A DNA stretch of 64,000 nt from Streptomyces pseudovenezuelae (lineage in GTDB: Bacteria; Actinomycetota; Actinomycetes; Streptomycetales; Streptomycetaceae): the NCBI RefSeq assembly GCF_001513955.1, contig NZ_KQ948154.1:62001-126000 (forward strand). Direction: 5' to 3'. The notes beneath the pieces were generated by a model, which saw nothing but the letters and a program-made list of their open reading frames with translations, ran no database searches and was not told the DNA's origin. Positions 50,813 to 59,581 of this stretch are shown here, piece after piece; position 1 is the stretch's first letter, and the number at the start of each line of letters is the position of its first letter. The translations under genes and the position numbers were made by a program.

Positions 50813-51742
50813 TTAAACCAGATCCTCCGTCCCGGACTTGCGGATGTAGAAGGTGACCATGAGGAGAATCGCGGCCATGAGGATGAAGGAGAGGGCTGCC
50901 GCCGTCGGATAGTCCAGAATCCGCAGGAACTGGGTCTGGATGACGTTTCCGATCATGCGCGTGTCGGTCGAGCCGAGGAGTTCGGCGTTCACGTAGTCGC
51001 CGGCCGCCGGGATGAAGGTCAGCAGGGTCCCGGAGACCACGCCCGGCATCGACAGCGGGAAGGTCACCTTGCGGAAGGTGGTGACCGGCTTGGCGTACAG
51101 ATCGCCCGCCGCCTCGTGCAGCCGCCCGTCGATGCGCTCCAGGGAGGTGTACAGCGGCAGGATCATGAAGGGCAGGAAGTTGTACGTCAGACCGCACACC
51201 ACCGCGAGCGGGGTGGCCAGGACGCGGTCGCCGGTGGTCCAGCCGAGCCAGCTGGTGACGTCGAGGACGTGCAGGCTGTTGAGGGCGCCGACGACCGGGC
51301 CGCCGTCCGCGAGGATCGTCTTCCAGGCGAGGGTGCGGATCAGGAAGCTGGTGAAGAACGGCGCGATCACCAGGACCATGATCAGGTTCCGCCAGCGTCC
51401 CGCACGGAAGGCGATCAGATACGCCAGCGGATACCCCAGCACCAGACAGAGGATCGTCGCGGCACCGGCGTACAGGATGGAGCGCAGGAACTGCGGCCAG
51501 TAGTCGGCCAGCGCGTCCCAGTAGGTCGCGAAGTGCCAGGTGACCTTGTAGCCCGTCTCCAGGGAGCCGGTCTGCACCGACGTGGAGGCCTGGTAGATCA
51601 TCGGCAGCGCGAAGAAGACCAGCAGCCACAGGATGCCGGGCAGCAGCAGCCAGTACGGCGTGAAGCGGCCCCTTCTGCGCGGGGGCTTCTTCTCGGGCGC
51701 GGTCGGGGAGAGCGGCGGGGGCGCCTCGGTGAGCGTCGCCAT
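50813..51742 (-). CDS. potB: Spermidine/putrescine ABC transporter permease PotB
   Basis: Membrane subunit of the polyamine importer. The 309-residue product has a basic N-terminal tail, helices beginning YWLLLPGILWLLVFFALPMI and the coupling loop RLHEAAGDLYAKPVTTFRKV. The stretch IPAAGDYVNAELLGSTDT is characteristic of the PotB group. Its ATG shares one base with the potA stop. Confidence 0.95.
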   Translation of the reverse strand: MATLTEAPPPLSPTAPEKKPPRRRGRFTPYWLLLPGILWLLVFFALPMIYQASTSVQTGSLETGYKVTWHFATYWDALADYWPQFLRSILYAGAATILCLVLGYPLAYLIAFRAGRWRNLIMVLVIAPFFTSFLIRTLAWKTILADGGPVVGALNSLHVLDVTSWLGWTTGDRVLATPLAVVCGLTYNFLPFMILPLYTSLERIDGRLHEAAGDLYAKPVTTFRKVTFPLSMPGVVSGTLLTFIPAAGDYVNAELLGSTDTRMIGNVIQTQFLRILDYPTAAALSFILMAAILLMVTFYIRKSGTEDLV

Positions 51743-52908
51743 CAGACCGTCGCCTCTTCCTGGATGCCCGCGTCGATGTCCTGGTCGGCGTCCAGGCCGA
51801 AGGTGTGCGCCGGGTTCCAGTGCAGGACGACCTCGGCGCCGGGCACGAGCCGGTCGTCGCGGTCGATGTTCTGGGCGTAGACCTCGAACTCGGGGCAGAC
51901 GGGGCTGTCGATGACGTACTGCGTGGAGACGCCGATGAAACTCGAGTCGGCGATCTTCCCGGTGATCCGGTTGCGGCCCACGGGGATCTCGCCGGCCTCG
52001 TCGGCGTGGGTGAGGGCGATCTTCTCGGGCCGGACGCCGACCAGCACCTTGCCGCCGGTCGTGGTCGGTCCGGCGTACCGCGCCTCGGGCAGCACCAGCT
52101 TGCCGCCGCCCGCCTTCAGCACGATCTCGCCGCCGCTCCTGGAGTCGACCTCGGCCTCGATGAGGTTGGAGGTGCCGAGGAAGTTGGCGACGAAGGTGGT
52201 GTTCGGGTTCTCGTACAGGTCGGTCGGCGAGCCCAGCTGCTCGACGCGGCCCGCGTTCATCACGGCGACCGTGTCGGCCATGGTCATGGCCTCCTCCTGG
52301 TCGTGCGTGACGTGCACGAAGGTGATGCCGACCTCGGTCTGGATGCGCTTGAGCTCCAGCTGCATCTGGCGGCGCAGCTTGAGGTCGAGGGCGCCGAGCG
52401 GCTCGTCCAGGAGCAGCACCTTGGGCGTGTTGATCAGCGCCCGCGCCACCGCGACCCGCTGCTGCTGACCACCCGACAACTGGTGCGGCTTCTTACGGGC
52501 CTGCTCCCCCAGCTGCACGAGTTCCAGCATGTCCTCGACCTGCTTCTTCACCGACTTGATGCCCCGTCGGCGCAGGCCGAAGGCGACGTTCTCGAAGATG
52601 TCGAGGTGCGGGAAGAGGGCGTAGGACTGGAAGACGGTGTTCACCGGCCGCTTGTAGGGCGGCAGCCGGGTGACCTCCTGGTCGCCGAGGTGCACGGTGC
52701 CCGTCGTGGGCTCCTCCAGACCGGCGATCATGCGCAAGGTGGTCGTCTTGCCGCAGCCGGAGGCGCCGAGCAGAGCGAAGAAGGAGCCCTGGGGCACGGT
52801 CAGGTCCAGCGGCTGTACGGCCGTGAAGCCGTTGTCGTACGTCTTGCTGATGCCGGACAGTCGGACGTCGCCGCCGGTCTCGGTGTTCTTGTTCGTCACG
52901 GTGATCAC
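51742..52908 (-). CDS. potA: Spermidine/putrescine ABC transporter ATPase PotA
   Basis: Energises polyamine uptake. The 388-residue product has Walker A GASGCGKTT, signature LSGGQQQRVAVARAL, Walker B VLLLDEPLGALD, and the C-terminal TOBE domain (VRPEKIALTH, then GVSTQYVIDSP). It overlaps the potD stop by 4 bases (the potA start reads GTGA on the minus strand). In contrast to the sugar importer at 32875-36538, this transporter carries its own ATPase. Confidence 0.96.
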   Translation of the reverse strand: MITVTNKNTETGGDVRLSGISKTYDNGFTAVQPLDLTVPQGSFFALLGASGCGKTTTLRMIAGLEEPTTGTVHLGDQEVTRLPPYKRPVNTVFQSYALFPHLDIFENVAFGLRRRGIKSVKKQVEDMLELVQLGEQARKKPHQLSGGQQQRVAVARALINTPKVLLLDEPLGALDLKLRRQMQLELKRIQTEVGITFVHVTHDQEEAMTMADTVAVMNAGRVEQLGSPTDLYENPNTTFVANFLGTSNLIEAEVDSRSGGEIVLKAGGGKLVLPEARYAGPTTTGGKVLVGVRPEKIALTHADEAGEIPVGRNRITGKIADSSFIGVSTQYVIDSPVCPEFEVYAQNIDRDDRLVPGAEVVLHWNPAHTFGLDADQDIDAGIQEEATV

Positions 52909-54152
52909 GCCCCAGTCAGCTTCGCGAACTTCTCTTCAAAGGCCGTCTCTTCCTTCGCGCTCAGGGAGCGGAAGGCGTGGGACTTCGCGGCCATGGCCTT
53001 GTCGGGGATGATCAGCGGGTTGTTCGCCGCATCCGGGTCGAGCTTCGCCAGCTCGGGCTTCACACCGTCGACGGGCGACACGTAGTTGATGTACGCGGCG
53101 AGTTCGGCGGCCGGCTTCGGCTGGTAGTAGAAGTCGATGAGCCGCTCGGCGTTCGTCTTGTGACGCGCCTTGTTGGGGATCAGCATGTTGTCGGTCGACG
53201 TCATGTATCCGCTCTCGGGAATGATGAAGTCGATGTCCGGGCTGTCGGCCTTCAGCTGGACGACGTCACCGGCCCAGGCGACACAGGCCGCGAAGTCGCC
53301 GCTGGTCAGGTCCGAGGTGTAGTCGTTGCCGGTGAAGCGGCGGATCTGTCCCTTGTCGACGGCCTTCTGGAGGCGCGCGATGGCCGCGTCGTAGTCGTCC
53401 GCGGTGAAGTGCGCGGGGTCCTTGCCCATGTCGAGCAGGGTCATCCCGATGCTGTCGCGCATCTCCGACAGGAAGCCGACCCGGCCCTTGAGCTTGGTGT
53501 TGTCGAGCAGGTCGGAGATGGACTTCACCTCCTGGCCGTCGAGCGCCTTCTTGTTGTAGGCGATGACGGTCGAGATGCCCTGCCACACGTAGGAGTACGC
53601 CCGCCCCGGGTCCCAGTCGGGTTCGCGGAACTGCTGGGACAGGTTGGCGTACGCGTGCGGCAGGTTGGACGCGTCCAGTTTCTGGACCCACCCGAGCCGG
53701 ATGAGCCGCGCGGCGAGCCAGTCCGTCAGCACGATGATGTCGCGCCCGGTGTCCTGCCCCGCCGCGAGCTGCGGCTTGATCTTGCCGAAGAACTCGACGT
53801 TGTCGTTGATGTCCTCGGTGTACTTGACCGAGATACCGGTCTGCTTCTTGAACTGGTCGAGCGTGGGATGGTGCTTCTCGCTCTCGTCCACGTCGATGTA
53901 CTCGGTCCAGTTGGAGAAGTTGACGGTCTTCTCCTTGGCCGAGTGGTCCTCCGCGGAGACGCCGCCCTGGGTGTTGCCGGCCGCGGGGATGCCGCAGGCG
54001 CTCAGCGCGCCGAGGCCGCCGACCGCGAACGCGCCGCCCGCGGAGGCGCGCAACAGGGACCGCCGGGTCATGGCGGCCCGGCCGCTTCGGAAGCTGCGCC
54101 GCATGGCGGCCACTTGGGCCGGCGACAGGCGGTCGGGCTCGTACTGCTCCAT
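52905..54152 (-). CDS. potD: Polyamine ABC transporter substrate-binding lipoprotein PotD
   Basis: Captures putrescine/spermidine outside the membrane. The 415-residue product has a twin-arginine signal (TRRSLLRASAGG, residues 29-40) with a lipobox at Cys53 (LSAC). The PotD-like stretch VNFSNWTEYIDVDE follows, and INDNVEFFGKI and DIIVLTDWLAARLI lie further on. The signal sits behind about 28 extra residues, so a start further downstream (Met28) is possible. AAGGG lies upstream of the ATG at 54152. Confidence 0.94.
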   Translation of the reverse strand: MEQYEPDRLSPAQVAAMRRSFRSGRAAMTRRSLLRASAGGAFAVGGLGALSACGIPAAGNTQGGVSAEDHSAKEKTVNFSNWTEYIDVDESEKHHPTLDQFKKQTGISVKYTEDINDNVEFFGKIKPQLAAGQDTGRDIIVLTDWLAARLIRLGWVQKLDASNLPHAYANLSQQFREPDWDPGRAYSYVWQGISTVIAYNKKALDGQEVKSISDLLDNTKLKGRVGFLSEMRDSIGMTLLDMGKDPAHFTADDYDAAIARLQKAVDKGQIRRFTGNDYTSDLTSGDFAACVAWAGDVVQLKADSPDIDFIIPESGYMTSTDNMLIPNKARHKTNAERLIDFYYQPKPAAELAAYINYVSPVDGVKPELAKLDPDAANNPLIIPDKAMAAKSHAFRSLSAKEETAFEEKFAKLTGA

Positions 54153-54208
54153 GCGCTGGTGCCCTTTCGGGAAAGTGGGCGGCCGCGGGTCGGGCGGCCT
54201 GTGTACGG

Positions 54209-55744
54209 CTATCGGTCCCCGAAGATCGTGCGGTGCCAGTCCTTCCTGACAACCGCCGTATTGTCGAACATAACGTGCTTGATCTGGGTGTACTCCTCGA
54301 ACGAGTACGAGGACATGTCCTTGCCGAAGCCGGACGCCTTGTACCCGCCGTGCGGCATCTCGCTGATGATCGGGATGTGGTCGTTGATCCACACGCACCC
54401 GGCCTTGATCTCCCGCGTGGCCCGGTTCGCCCGGTAGACGTCCCGGCTCCAGGCGGAGGCGGCGAGCCCGTAAGGAGTGTCGTTGGCGAGCCGGATGCCC
54501 TCGTCGTCACTGTCGAACGGCAGCACGACGAGAACAGGCCCGAAGATCTCGGACTGGACGATCTCGCTGTCCTGGGCGGCGTCGGCGACGAGCGTGGGCT
54601 TGTAGTAGGCGCCCTTTGCGAGCTCCCCGCCGGGCGCCTCTCCGCCGGCCACCACGCGCGCGTAGCCCCGCGCACGGTCGACGAACCCGGCGACCCGGTC
54701 CCGCTGGGCGTGCGAGATGAGCGGCCCGAGATCGGTACCGGCGGCGAACGGGTCCCCGAGCCGGACGGTCTCCATCAGGGCGGCGGTCCGCTCCACGAAC
54801 GCCTCGTACAGCGGCCGCTGCACGTACGCGCGCGTGGCGGCCGTGCAGTCCTGCCCGGTATTGATGAGCGCGCCCGCGACCGCCCCGTTGACGGCGGCCT
54901 CCAGGTCGGCGTCGTCGAAGACGACGAAGGGAGCCTTGCCGCCGAGTTCCAGATGGAGCCGCTTGACGGTGGCGGTGGCGACCTCGGCGACGCGCTTCCC
55001 GACCGCGGTCGACCCGGTGAAGGAGGTCATGACCACGTCCGGATGCCCGACCAGGCACTCCCCCGCCTCCTTGCCGGTCCCGGTGACGATGTTGATGACA
55101 CCGTCGGGAATCCCGGCATCGGTGGCGGCCTGGGCGAAGAGCAGCGAGGTCAGAGGCGTGATCTCGGCAGGCTTCAGCACGATGGTGTTACCGGCGGCGA
55201 TCGCAGGAAGGATTTTCCAGGCGGCCATCTGGAGCGGATAGTTCCAGGGCGCGATGGACCCGACTACCCCGATGGGCTCACGCCGTACGTACGAGGTGTG
55301 ATCACCGGAGTACTCCCCGGCGGACTGCCCCTGAAGATGCCGGGCCGCCCCCGCGAAGAAGGCGGTGTTGTCGATGGTCCCGGGGACGTCGAACTCCCGG
55401 GTCAGCTTCAGCGGCTTCCCGCACTGGAGCGACTCCGCACGGGCGAAGTCCTCGGCGCGCTCGGCGAGCACGGCGGCGAACCGGTGCAGGGCGTCGGACC
55501 GGTCCCCCGGAGTGGCGGACGACCAGCCGGGGAAGGCGGCGTGGGCCGCGGCGACGGCGGCGTCCACGTCCTCGACGCCCGCCAGCTCGTACGTGAAGAC
55601 CTCCTCACCGCTCGCGGGATCCACGACCGCGTGCGTACGACCGGAGGTCCCCTTGGTGAGACGCCCTCCGATGAACTGCGCGCCTTCGGCGAACCGCTCC
55701 TGCGCCGCGAACCGTTCCGGGATGGCACTGCCCGGGTTGTGCAT
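54209..55744 (-). CDS. Gamma-aminobutyraldehyde dehydrogenase
   Basis: Oxidises 4-aminobutanal to GABA, linking putrescine oxidation to gabT. The 511-residue product has the ALDH cofactor stretch SIAPWNYPLQMAAWK, catalytic glutamate in LELGGKAPFVVFDDAD and catalytic cysteine in NTGQDCTAATRAYVQ. The C-terminal HGGYKASGFGKDMS is close to PatD/betaine aldehyde dehydrogenases. It is the first gene of the operon with pot genes and puuB, which fixes the likely substrate. GGAGGAG lies 6 bases before the ATG at 55744; the longer frame to 56002 runs into the divergent gene. Confidence 0.92.
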   Translation of the reverse strand: MHNPGSAIPERFAAQERFAEGAQFIGGRLTKGTSGRTHAVVDPASGEEVFTYELAGVEDVDAAVAAAHAAFPGWSSATPGDRSDALHRFAAVLAERAEDFARAESLQCGKPLKLTREFDVPGTIDNTAFFAGAARHLQGQSAGEYSGDHTSYVRREPIGVVGSIAPWNYPLQMAAWKILPAIAAGNTIVLKPAEITPLTSLLFAQAATDAGIPDGVINIVTGTGKEAGECLVGHPDVVMTSFTGSTAVGKRVAEVATATVKRLHLELGGKAPFVVFDDADLEAAVNGAVAGALINTGQDCTAATRAYVQRPLYEAFVERTAALMETVRLGDPFAAGTDLGPLISHAQRDRVAGFVDRARGYARVVAGGEAPGGELAKGAYYKPTLVADAAQDSEIVQSEIFGPVLVVLPFDSDDEGIRLANDTPYGLAASAWSRDVYRANRATREIKAGCVWINDHIPIISEMPHGGYKASGFGKDMSSYSFEEYTQIKHVMFDNTAVVRKDWHRTIFGDR

Positions 55745-55955
55745 GTCGCTCTCCTCCGCCGTCACCCCGCGGTGGCCGCGGGCGGGTGGCGTAGCTCCAG
55801 CTCGATTTGAGTGCCGATCCTGACAGAGCAATGGCACTCCTACAAGTGATTCCGTTGTTGCCTTTCGGTTACGCGACGGAATCTGTCGACCAGGTGTCGA
55901 GTCGCCCGCGAAAAGGAAGGACGGACTGTCAGTGGTTCCTGCCAGACTCGCGTGC

Positions 55956-56525
55956 ATGGGGAAGGTCACGGGGAAGATCGATTCACAGGATGCCCTGGTC
56001 AAGCAGGTACGGGCCGGAGCGAGGCCGAAGTATCTGCACTTCTGGGGCCATCGCCCGCGCGCGGACGGCCGGGTCGGCGCGAGCTGTCTGAGCCAGTGGT
56101 GGCCGTCACCGTTCGTGGTGGACGGAGTGGTCTATGCGACCGCCGAGCACTGGATGATGGCGTGCAAGGCGCGACTTTTCGAAGACCAGGAGGCCGAGCG
56201 GCGCGTGTTGGCCGCCGGGCACCCCTCCCAGGCCAAGAACGCGGGCCGTCTGGTCCGCGGCTTCGACGAGGAGACCTGGCGGCGCGAACGCTTCGGGCTG
56301 GTCGTCGAGGGCAGTGTCCACAAGTTCGCCGCCCACGAGGACCTGCGGGAGTACCTCCTGGCCACCGGCGACCGGGTCCTGGTGGAGGCCAGTCCGGTGG
56401 ACCGGGTGTGGGGCATCGGACTCGCGGCGGACGACGAGGCGGCGAGCGACCCCGAGCGCTGGCGCGGCCCCAACCTCCTGGGCTTCGCGCTCATGGCGGC
56501 GCGGGACCGCCTCAGAAACGCCTGA
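55956..56525 (+). CDS. NADAR family protein (YbiA/RibX-like)
   Basis: NADAR domain proteins are linked to NAD/ADP-ribose metabolism; some act as N-glycosidases on ADP-ribosylated DNA or riboflavin-pathway intermediates. The 189-residue product shows family patterns: LHFWGH near the start, SQWWPSPFVVDGVVYATAEHWMM, ARLFEDQEAERRVLAAGHPSQAKNAGR, and the C-terminal DRVWGIGLAADD and GPNLLGFALM. ATG at 55956 was preferred; an in-frame GTG at 55932 is possible and neither has a strong binding site. It is divergent from the polyamine operon. No toxin, helicase or other defence partner is adjacent. Confidence 0.9.
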   Translation: MGKVTGKIDSQDALVKQVRAGARPKYLHFWGHRPRADGRVGASCLSQWWPSPFVVDGVVYATAEHWMMACKARLFEDQEAERRVLAAGHPSQAKNAGRLVRGFDEETWRRERFGLVVEGSVHKFAAHEDLREYLLATGDRVLVEASPVDRVWGIGLAADDEAASDPERWRGPNLLGFALMAARDRLRNA

Positions 56526-56557
56526 AGGGGACCCCCGCATCGCGGTGGATCCCCTTC
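56524..56557. terminator. Bidirectional terminator between NADAR and DUF4190 genes
   Basis: Hairpin gaagggga/tccccttc (56524-56531 and 56550-56557) extended inward by ccgc/gcgg, between convergent genes and overlapping the NADAR stop codon. Confidence 0.75.
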
Positions 56558-56575
56558 GTCCTTCCCCGTCCGGTA

Positions 56576-57244
56576 CTACGCCACCGAGGCGGCCGTCGCC
56601 ACGACGGCCAGGGACCCGTCGTAGTAGTCGGGGTCGTCGTCCGAGTTGATGGCGGCCGTGATGCCGATGACGAGCAGGACGATCACGACGACGCCGAGGA
56701 TCGTCCCGATGATCCCCATGATGAACCCGGCCTGCGCCTGCCCGCGGTTGGTGGCCTCACCCCGCTCGGCCCGCTTGCGCCCCTTGATCCCGAACACGAT
56801 GGCCAGCACCCCGAGCACCAGCGAGAGGATGCCGTACATGCAGAACAGGGCGCAGGACAGGATGCCCAGCACCATCGCGGCGACGCCCATGCCGTTCTGC
56901 GGAGGCATGGGCGGGGCCCAGCCGCCGTACCCCTGCGGGCTCTGCGGATACCCCGGGTAGCCATAGCCGGCGGGGGCACCGGGGCCCTCGGGCCCGATGG
57001 GCGGCGGCGGCACGGAGGCGGGTCCGCCGGGTATGCCGGGCGCGGGGTAGCCGTACCCCGCGGCGCCGGGAGGCGGGAAGCCGTATCCCTCGTTCGGCAC
57101 GGAGGTCACGGTGGCCTGATCATGCACGGACGGCGACGGCGGCCGGGCGTCCCCGGGCGACGGGCTCTTCTCCAACGAGGGCCCACTCTCCGGTGGCGCC
57201 CACGGGTCCCGGCTGTCCCCGCTCGACTGCGTTCCGTCCGTCAT
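56576..57244 (-). CDS. DUF4190 domain membrane protein with Pro/Gly-rich N-terminus
   Basis: The 222-residue product has a disordered cytoplasmic N-terminal half rich in Pro, Gly and Tyr (repeats of GYGYP type, residues 50-115). Two transmembrane helices follow (GMGVAAMVLGILSCALFCMYGILSLVLG... and FIMGIIGTILGVVVIVLLVI) with the RKRAERGEATNRGQAQAG loop between them, the DUF4190 pattern. The C-terminus is short and extracytoplasmic. ATG at 57244 is preferred over the GTG at 57250 because AGGGGGAC is then correctly spaced. The role of this common actinobacterial family is unknown. Confidence 0.88.
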   Translation of the reverse strand: MTDGTQSSGDSRDPWAPPESGPSLEKSPSPGDARPPSPSVHDQATVTSVPNEGYGFPPPGAAGYGYPAPGIPGGPASVPPPPIGPEGPGAPAGYGYPGYPQSPQGYGGWAPPMPPQNGMGVAAMVLGILSCALFCMYGILSLVLGVLAIVFGIKGRKRAERGEATNRGQAQAGFIMGIIGTILGVVVIVLLVIGITAAINSDDDPDYYDGSLAVVATAASVA

Positions 57245-57374
57245 GCTCACGTCCCCCTAGGTCGTTCGTGCGGCCATGTTACGGGAGCCGTATGCGACCG
57301 GAGCAGGCCGTCTCGTGCGGCGCGCAGGGGGTGCCGGGTCAGGCAGTCGGGCGACTGCGCGTCCGTCGTAGCTG

Positions 57375-57606
57375 GTCGCGCAGTTCCCCGCGCCCCTGAG
57401 GGGGGTGCAGTCACCGGCACCACGACGGAACCGTTGGCCGGGTACGGCGAGAAGGGGCCGGGGTGGGGGGTGTCCGCCCGCAGCGGCCGGCGTCCGTTAC
57501 AGGGCCCTTTTGGAGGGACCGAGCCGCCGGACCGAGGACGGACACCCCCCACCCCGGCCCCGACCCCACCACCCACCCGCCCCTCCAGGGGCGCGGGGAA
57601 CTGCGC
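57375..57606. repeat. Nested inverted repeats in the 476-base gap before the deaminase gene
   Basis: No gene is supported in 57245-57720. The outer arms are two inverted copies of the dispersed element gtcgcgcagttccccgcgcc (57375-57397 and 57587-57606). Inside them lies a perfect 23-base inverted repeat (57454-57476 and 57539-57561; core ggggtggggggtgtccg) around a 62-base centre. The whole can fold as one long hairpin or cruciform. It sits between the divergently transcribed DUF4190 and deaminase genes. Confidence 0.8.
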
Positions 57607-57720
57607 AAAAACGCCCGCCCCCACCGAACCCGCACCCGCCTAACATGTTCCGCATCGATCAGCCGATCACCGCGCCGCACAACACCCCACCGTGCCAGGC
57701 GCCCAGCAAGGGAAGGCCCC

Positions 57721-58764
57721 ATGACGACGACGCCCGACCACCTGCACGCCTTCATCGCCGACCTGCCCAAGGCCGAACTCCACGTCCACCACGTCGGCTC
57801 GGCCTCCCCCCGCATCGTCTCCGAACTGGCCGCCCGCCACCCCGACTCCAAGGTCCCCACGGACCCCGAGGCGCTCGTCGACTACTTCACCTTCACCGAC
57901 TTCGCCCACTTCATCGACGTCTACCTCAGCGTCGTGGACCTGATCCGCACCCCCGAGGACGTACGGCTGCTCACCTACGAGGTCGCGAGGGACCTCGCGC
58001 GCCAGCAGGTCCGCTACGCCGAACTCACCATCACCCCGTTCTCCTCCACCCGCCGCGGCATCGACGAGCGCGCGTTCATGGAGGCCGTGGAGGACGCCCG
58101 CAAGGCCGCGGAGTCGGAGTTCGGCACGGTACTGCGCTGGTGCTTCGACATCCCCGGCGAGGCCGGCCTGGAGGCCGCCGAGGAGACGACCCGCCTCGCC
58201 ACCGACGACCGCGTCCGCCCGGAGGGCCTGGTCAGTTTCGGCCTCGGCGGCCCCGAGATCGGCGTCCCCCGCCCCCAGTTCAAGCCGTACTTCGACAGGG
58301 CGATCGCCGCCGGCCTGCACTCGGTGCCGCACGCCGGCGAGACGACCGGCCCGGAGACCGTCTGGGACGCCCTCACCCACCTGCGCGCCGAGCGCATCGG
58401 TCACGGAACGAGTTCCTTCCGGGACCCGAAGCTCCTCGCGCACCTCGCGGAACACCGCATCCCGCTGGAGGTGTGCCCCACCTCCAACATCGCCACCCGA
58501 GCCGTCCGCACCCTCGACGAGCACCCGATCAAGGAGTTCGTGGAGGCGGGGATCGTCGTCACGGTCAACTCCGACGACCCCCCGATGTTCGGCACGGACC
58601 TCAACAGCGAGTACGCGGTGGCGGCACGGCTGCTGAACCTCGACGAGCAGGGTCTTGCCGAGCTCGCGAAGAACGCGGTCGACGCGTCGTTCCTCGACGA
58701 GCCCGGCAGGACAAGGATCAAGAACGAGATCGACACCTACACCAGCACCTGGCTCGCCCCCTGA
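57721..58764 (+). CDS. Adenosine deaminase family protein, probable 6-aminodeoxyfutalosine deaminase
   Basis: Zinc amidohydrolase of the adenosine deaminase group (cog1816). The 347-residue product has metal histidines in ELHVHHVGSAS (His21, His23), the His204 and Glu207 of PHAGETTG, His228 in RIGHG and the Asp pair in VNSDDPPMFGT (Asp285, Asp286). True adenosine deaminases usually read HLHLDGA at the first motif. From memory, a cog1816 homologue from Streptomyces avermitilis was shown to deaminate 6-aminodeoxyfutalosine in futalosine-route menaquinone synthesis, and this protein looks like that type. ATG at 57721 has GGGAAGG upstream. Adenosine deaminase remains the alternative. Confidence 0.85.
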   Translation: MTTTPDHLHAFIADLPKAELHVHHVGSASPRIVSELAARHPDSKVPTDPEALVDYFTFTDFAHFIDVYLSVVDLIRTPEDVRLLTYEVARDLARQQVRYAELTITPFSSTRRGIDERAFMEAVEDARKAAESEFGTVLRWCFDIPGEAGLEAAEETTRLATDDRVRPEGLVSFGLGGPEIGVPRPQFKPYFDRAIAAGLHSVPHAGETTGPETVWDALTHLRAERIGHGTSSFRDPKLLAHLAEHRIPLEVCPTSNIATRAVRTLDEHPIKEFVEAGIVVTVNSDDPPMFGTDLNSEYAVAARLLNLDEQGLAELAKNAVDASFLDEPGRTRIKNEIDTYTSTWLAP

Positions 58765-58819
58765 CCCCGCACCCCGCACCGCGTCACGCCTCGCGCGCTG
58801 CCCCCACCACAATGGGCGC

Positions 58820-59515
58820 ATGCAGAAGCTGACGGCCGTGGCACACCGCGGCGACCCCTACCGCGTCCGTGAGAACACGCTCGACTCCCTGCGTTCCGCG
58901 CTCGACCGGGGCGCGGACGCGGTGGAGGTCGACGTACGGCTCACCAGGGACGGCGTGCCGGTGCTGCTCCACGACCACACGCTGAAGCGGCTGTGGGCGC
59001 ACGACCGGCCGCTGCTGTCCCTGTCGGCGGACGAGGTGCGGGGGCTGACGGACGGCGGGATCCCGACGCTCGCCCAGGCCCTCGAAGCCACCGACGGCCA
59101 CCGCCTGATGCTGGATCTGCCCGGCACGAGGGAGGTACGCGTGGCCCGCCGCGTGGTCGACGTGGTGCGCGAGTGCGGTGCCCGGGACCGGGTCTACTAC
59201 TGCGCCGACGCCACCGCCATGCTCGCCGTCCGCGAGGCGGACCCGTCCGCGGAGATCGCGCTCACCTGGACGAGTCTGGCACCCCCGCGCCCCGCGCTGC
59301 TGAACGCGGTGAAGCCCCGCTGGCTCAACTACCGTTTCGGCCTGATGGACCGGGACCTCGCGGACCGTATCCACGCCGACGGCTACCTGATCTCCGTGTG
59401 GACCCCCGACACCCGCCGCTCGATGCGCCGCCTGGCCGCCGCGGGCGTCGACTCGATCACCACGAACCGGGTGGACATGCTCTGCGCGCTGAGGACGCAC
59501 ACGGACGGGAGTTAG
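58820..59515 (+). CDS. Glycerophosphodiester phosphodiesterase family protein
   Basis: Hydrolyses glycerophosphodiesters to glycerol 3-phosphate and an alcohol. The 231-residue product has the family's active-site residues: AHRGD with ENT (His9, Arg10, Glu19), VEVDVR (Glu36, Asp38) and LLHDH (His51). The C-terminal VDSITTNRVDML matches the usual end of the barrel. There is no signal peptide, so it is cytoplasmic. ATG at 58820 lies 55 bases after the deaminase gene, possibly in the same transcript. Confidence 0.92.
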   Translation: MQKLTAVAHRGDPYRVRENTLDSLRSALDRGADAVEVDVRLTRDGVPVLLHDHTLKRLWAHDRPLLSLSADEVRGLTDGGIPTLAQALEATDGHRLMLDLPGTREVRVARRVVDVVRECGARDRVYYCADATAMLAVREADPSAEIALTWTSLAPPRPALLNAVKPRWLNYRFGLMDRDLADRIHADGYLISVWTPDTRRSMRRLAAAGVDSITTNRVDMLCALRTHTDGS

Positions 59516-59581
59516 CCCGCCCCCAGGCCGGGGGGCTGGCCCGAGGTGAGCGGAGCGGAATCGGCCCCTGGCCGCGCAGAG

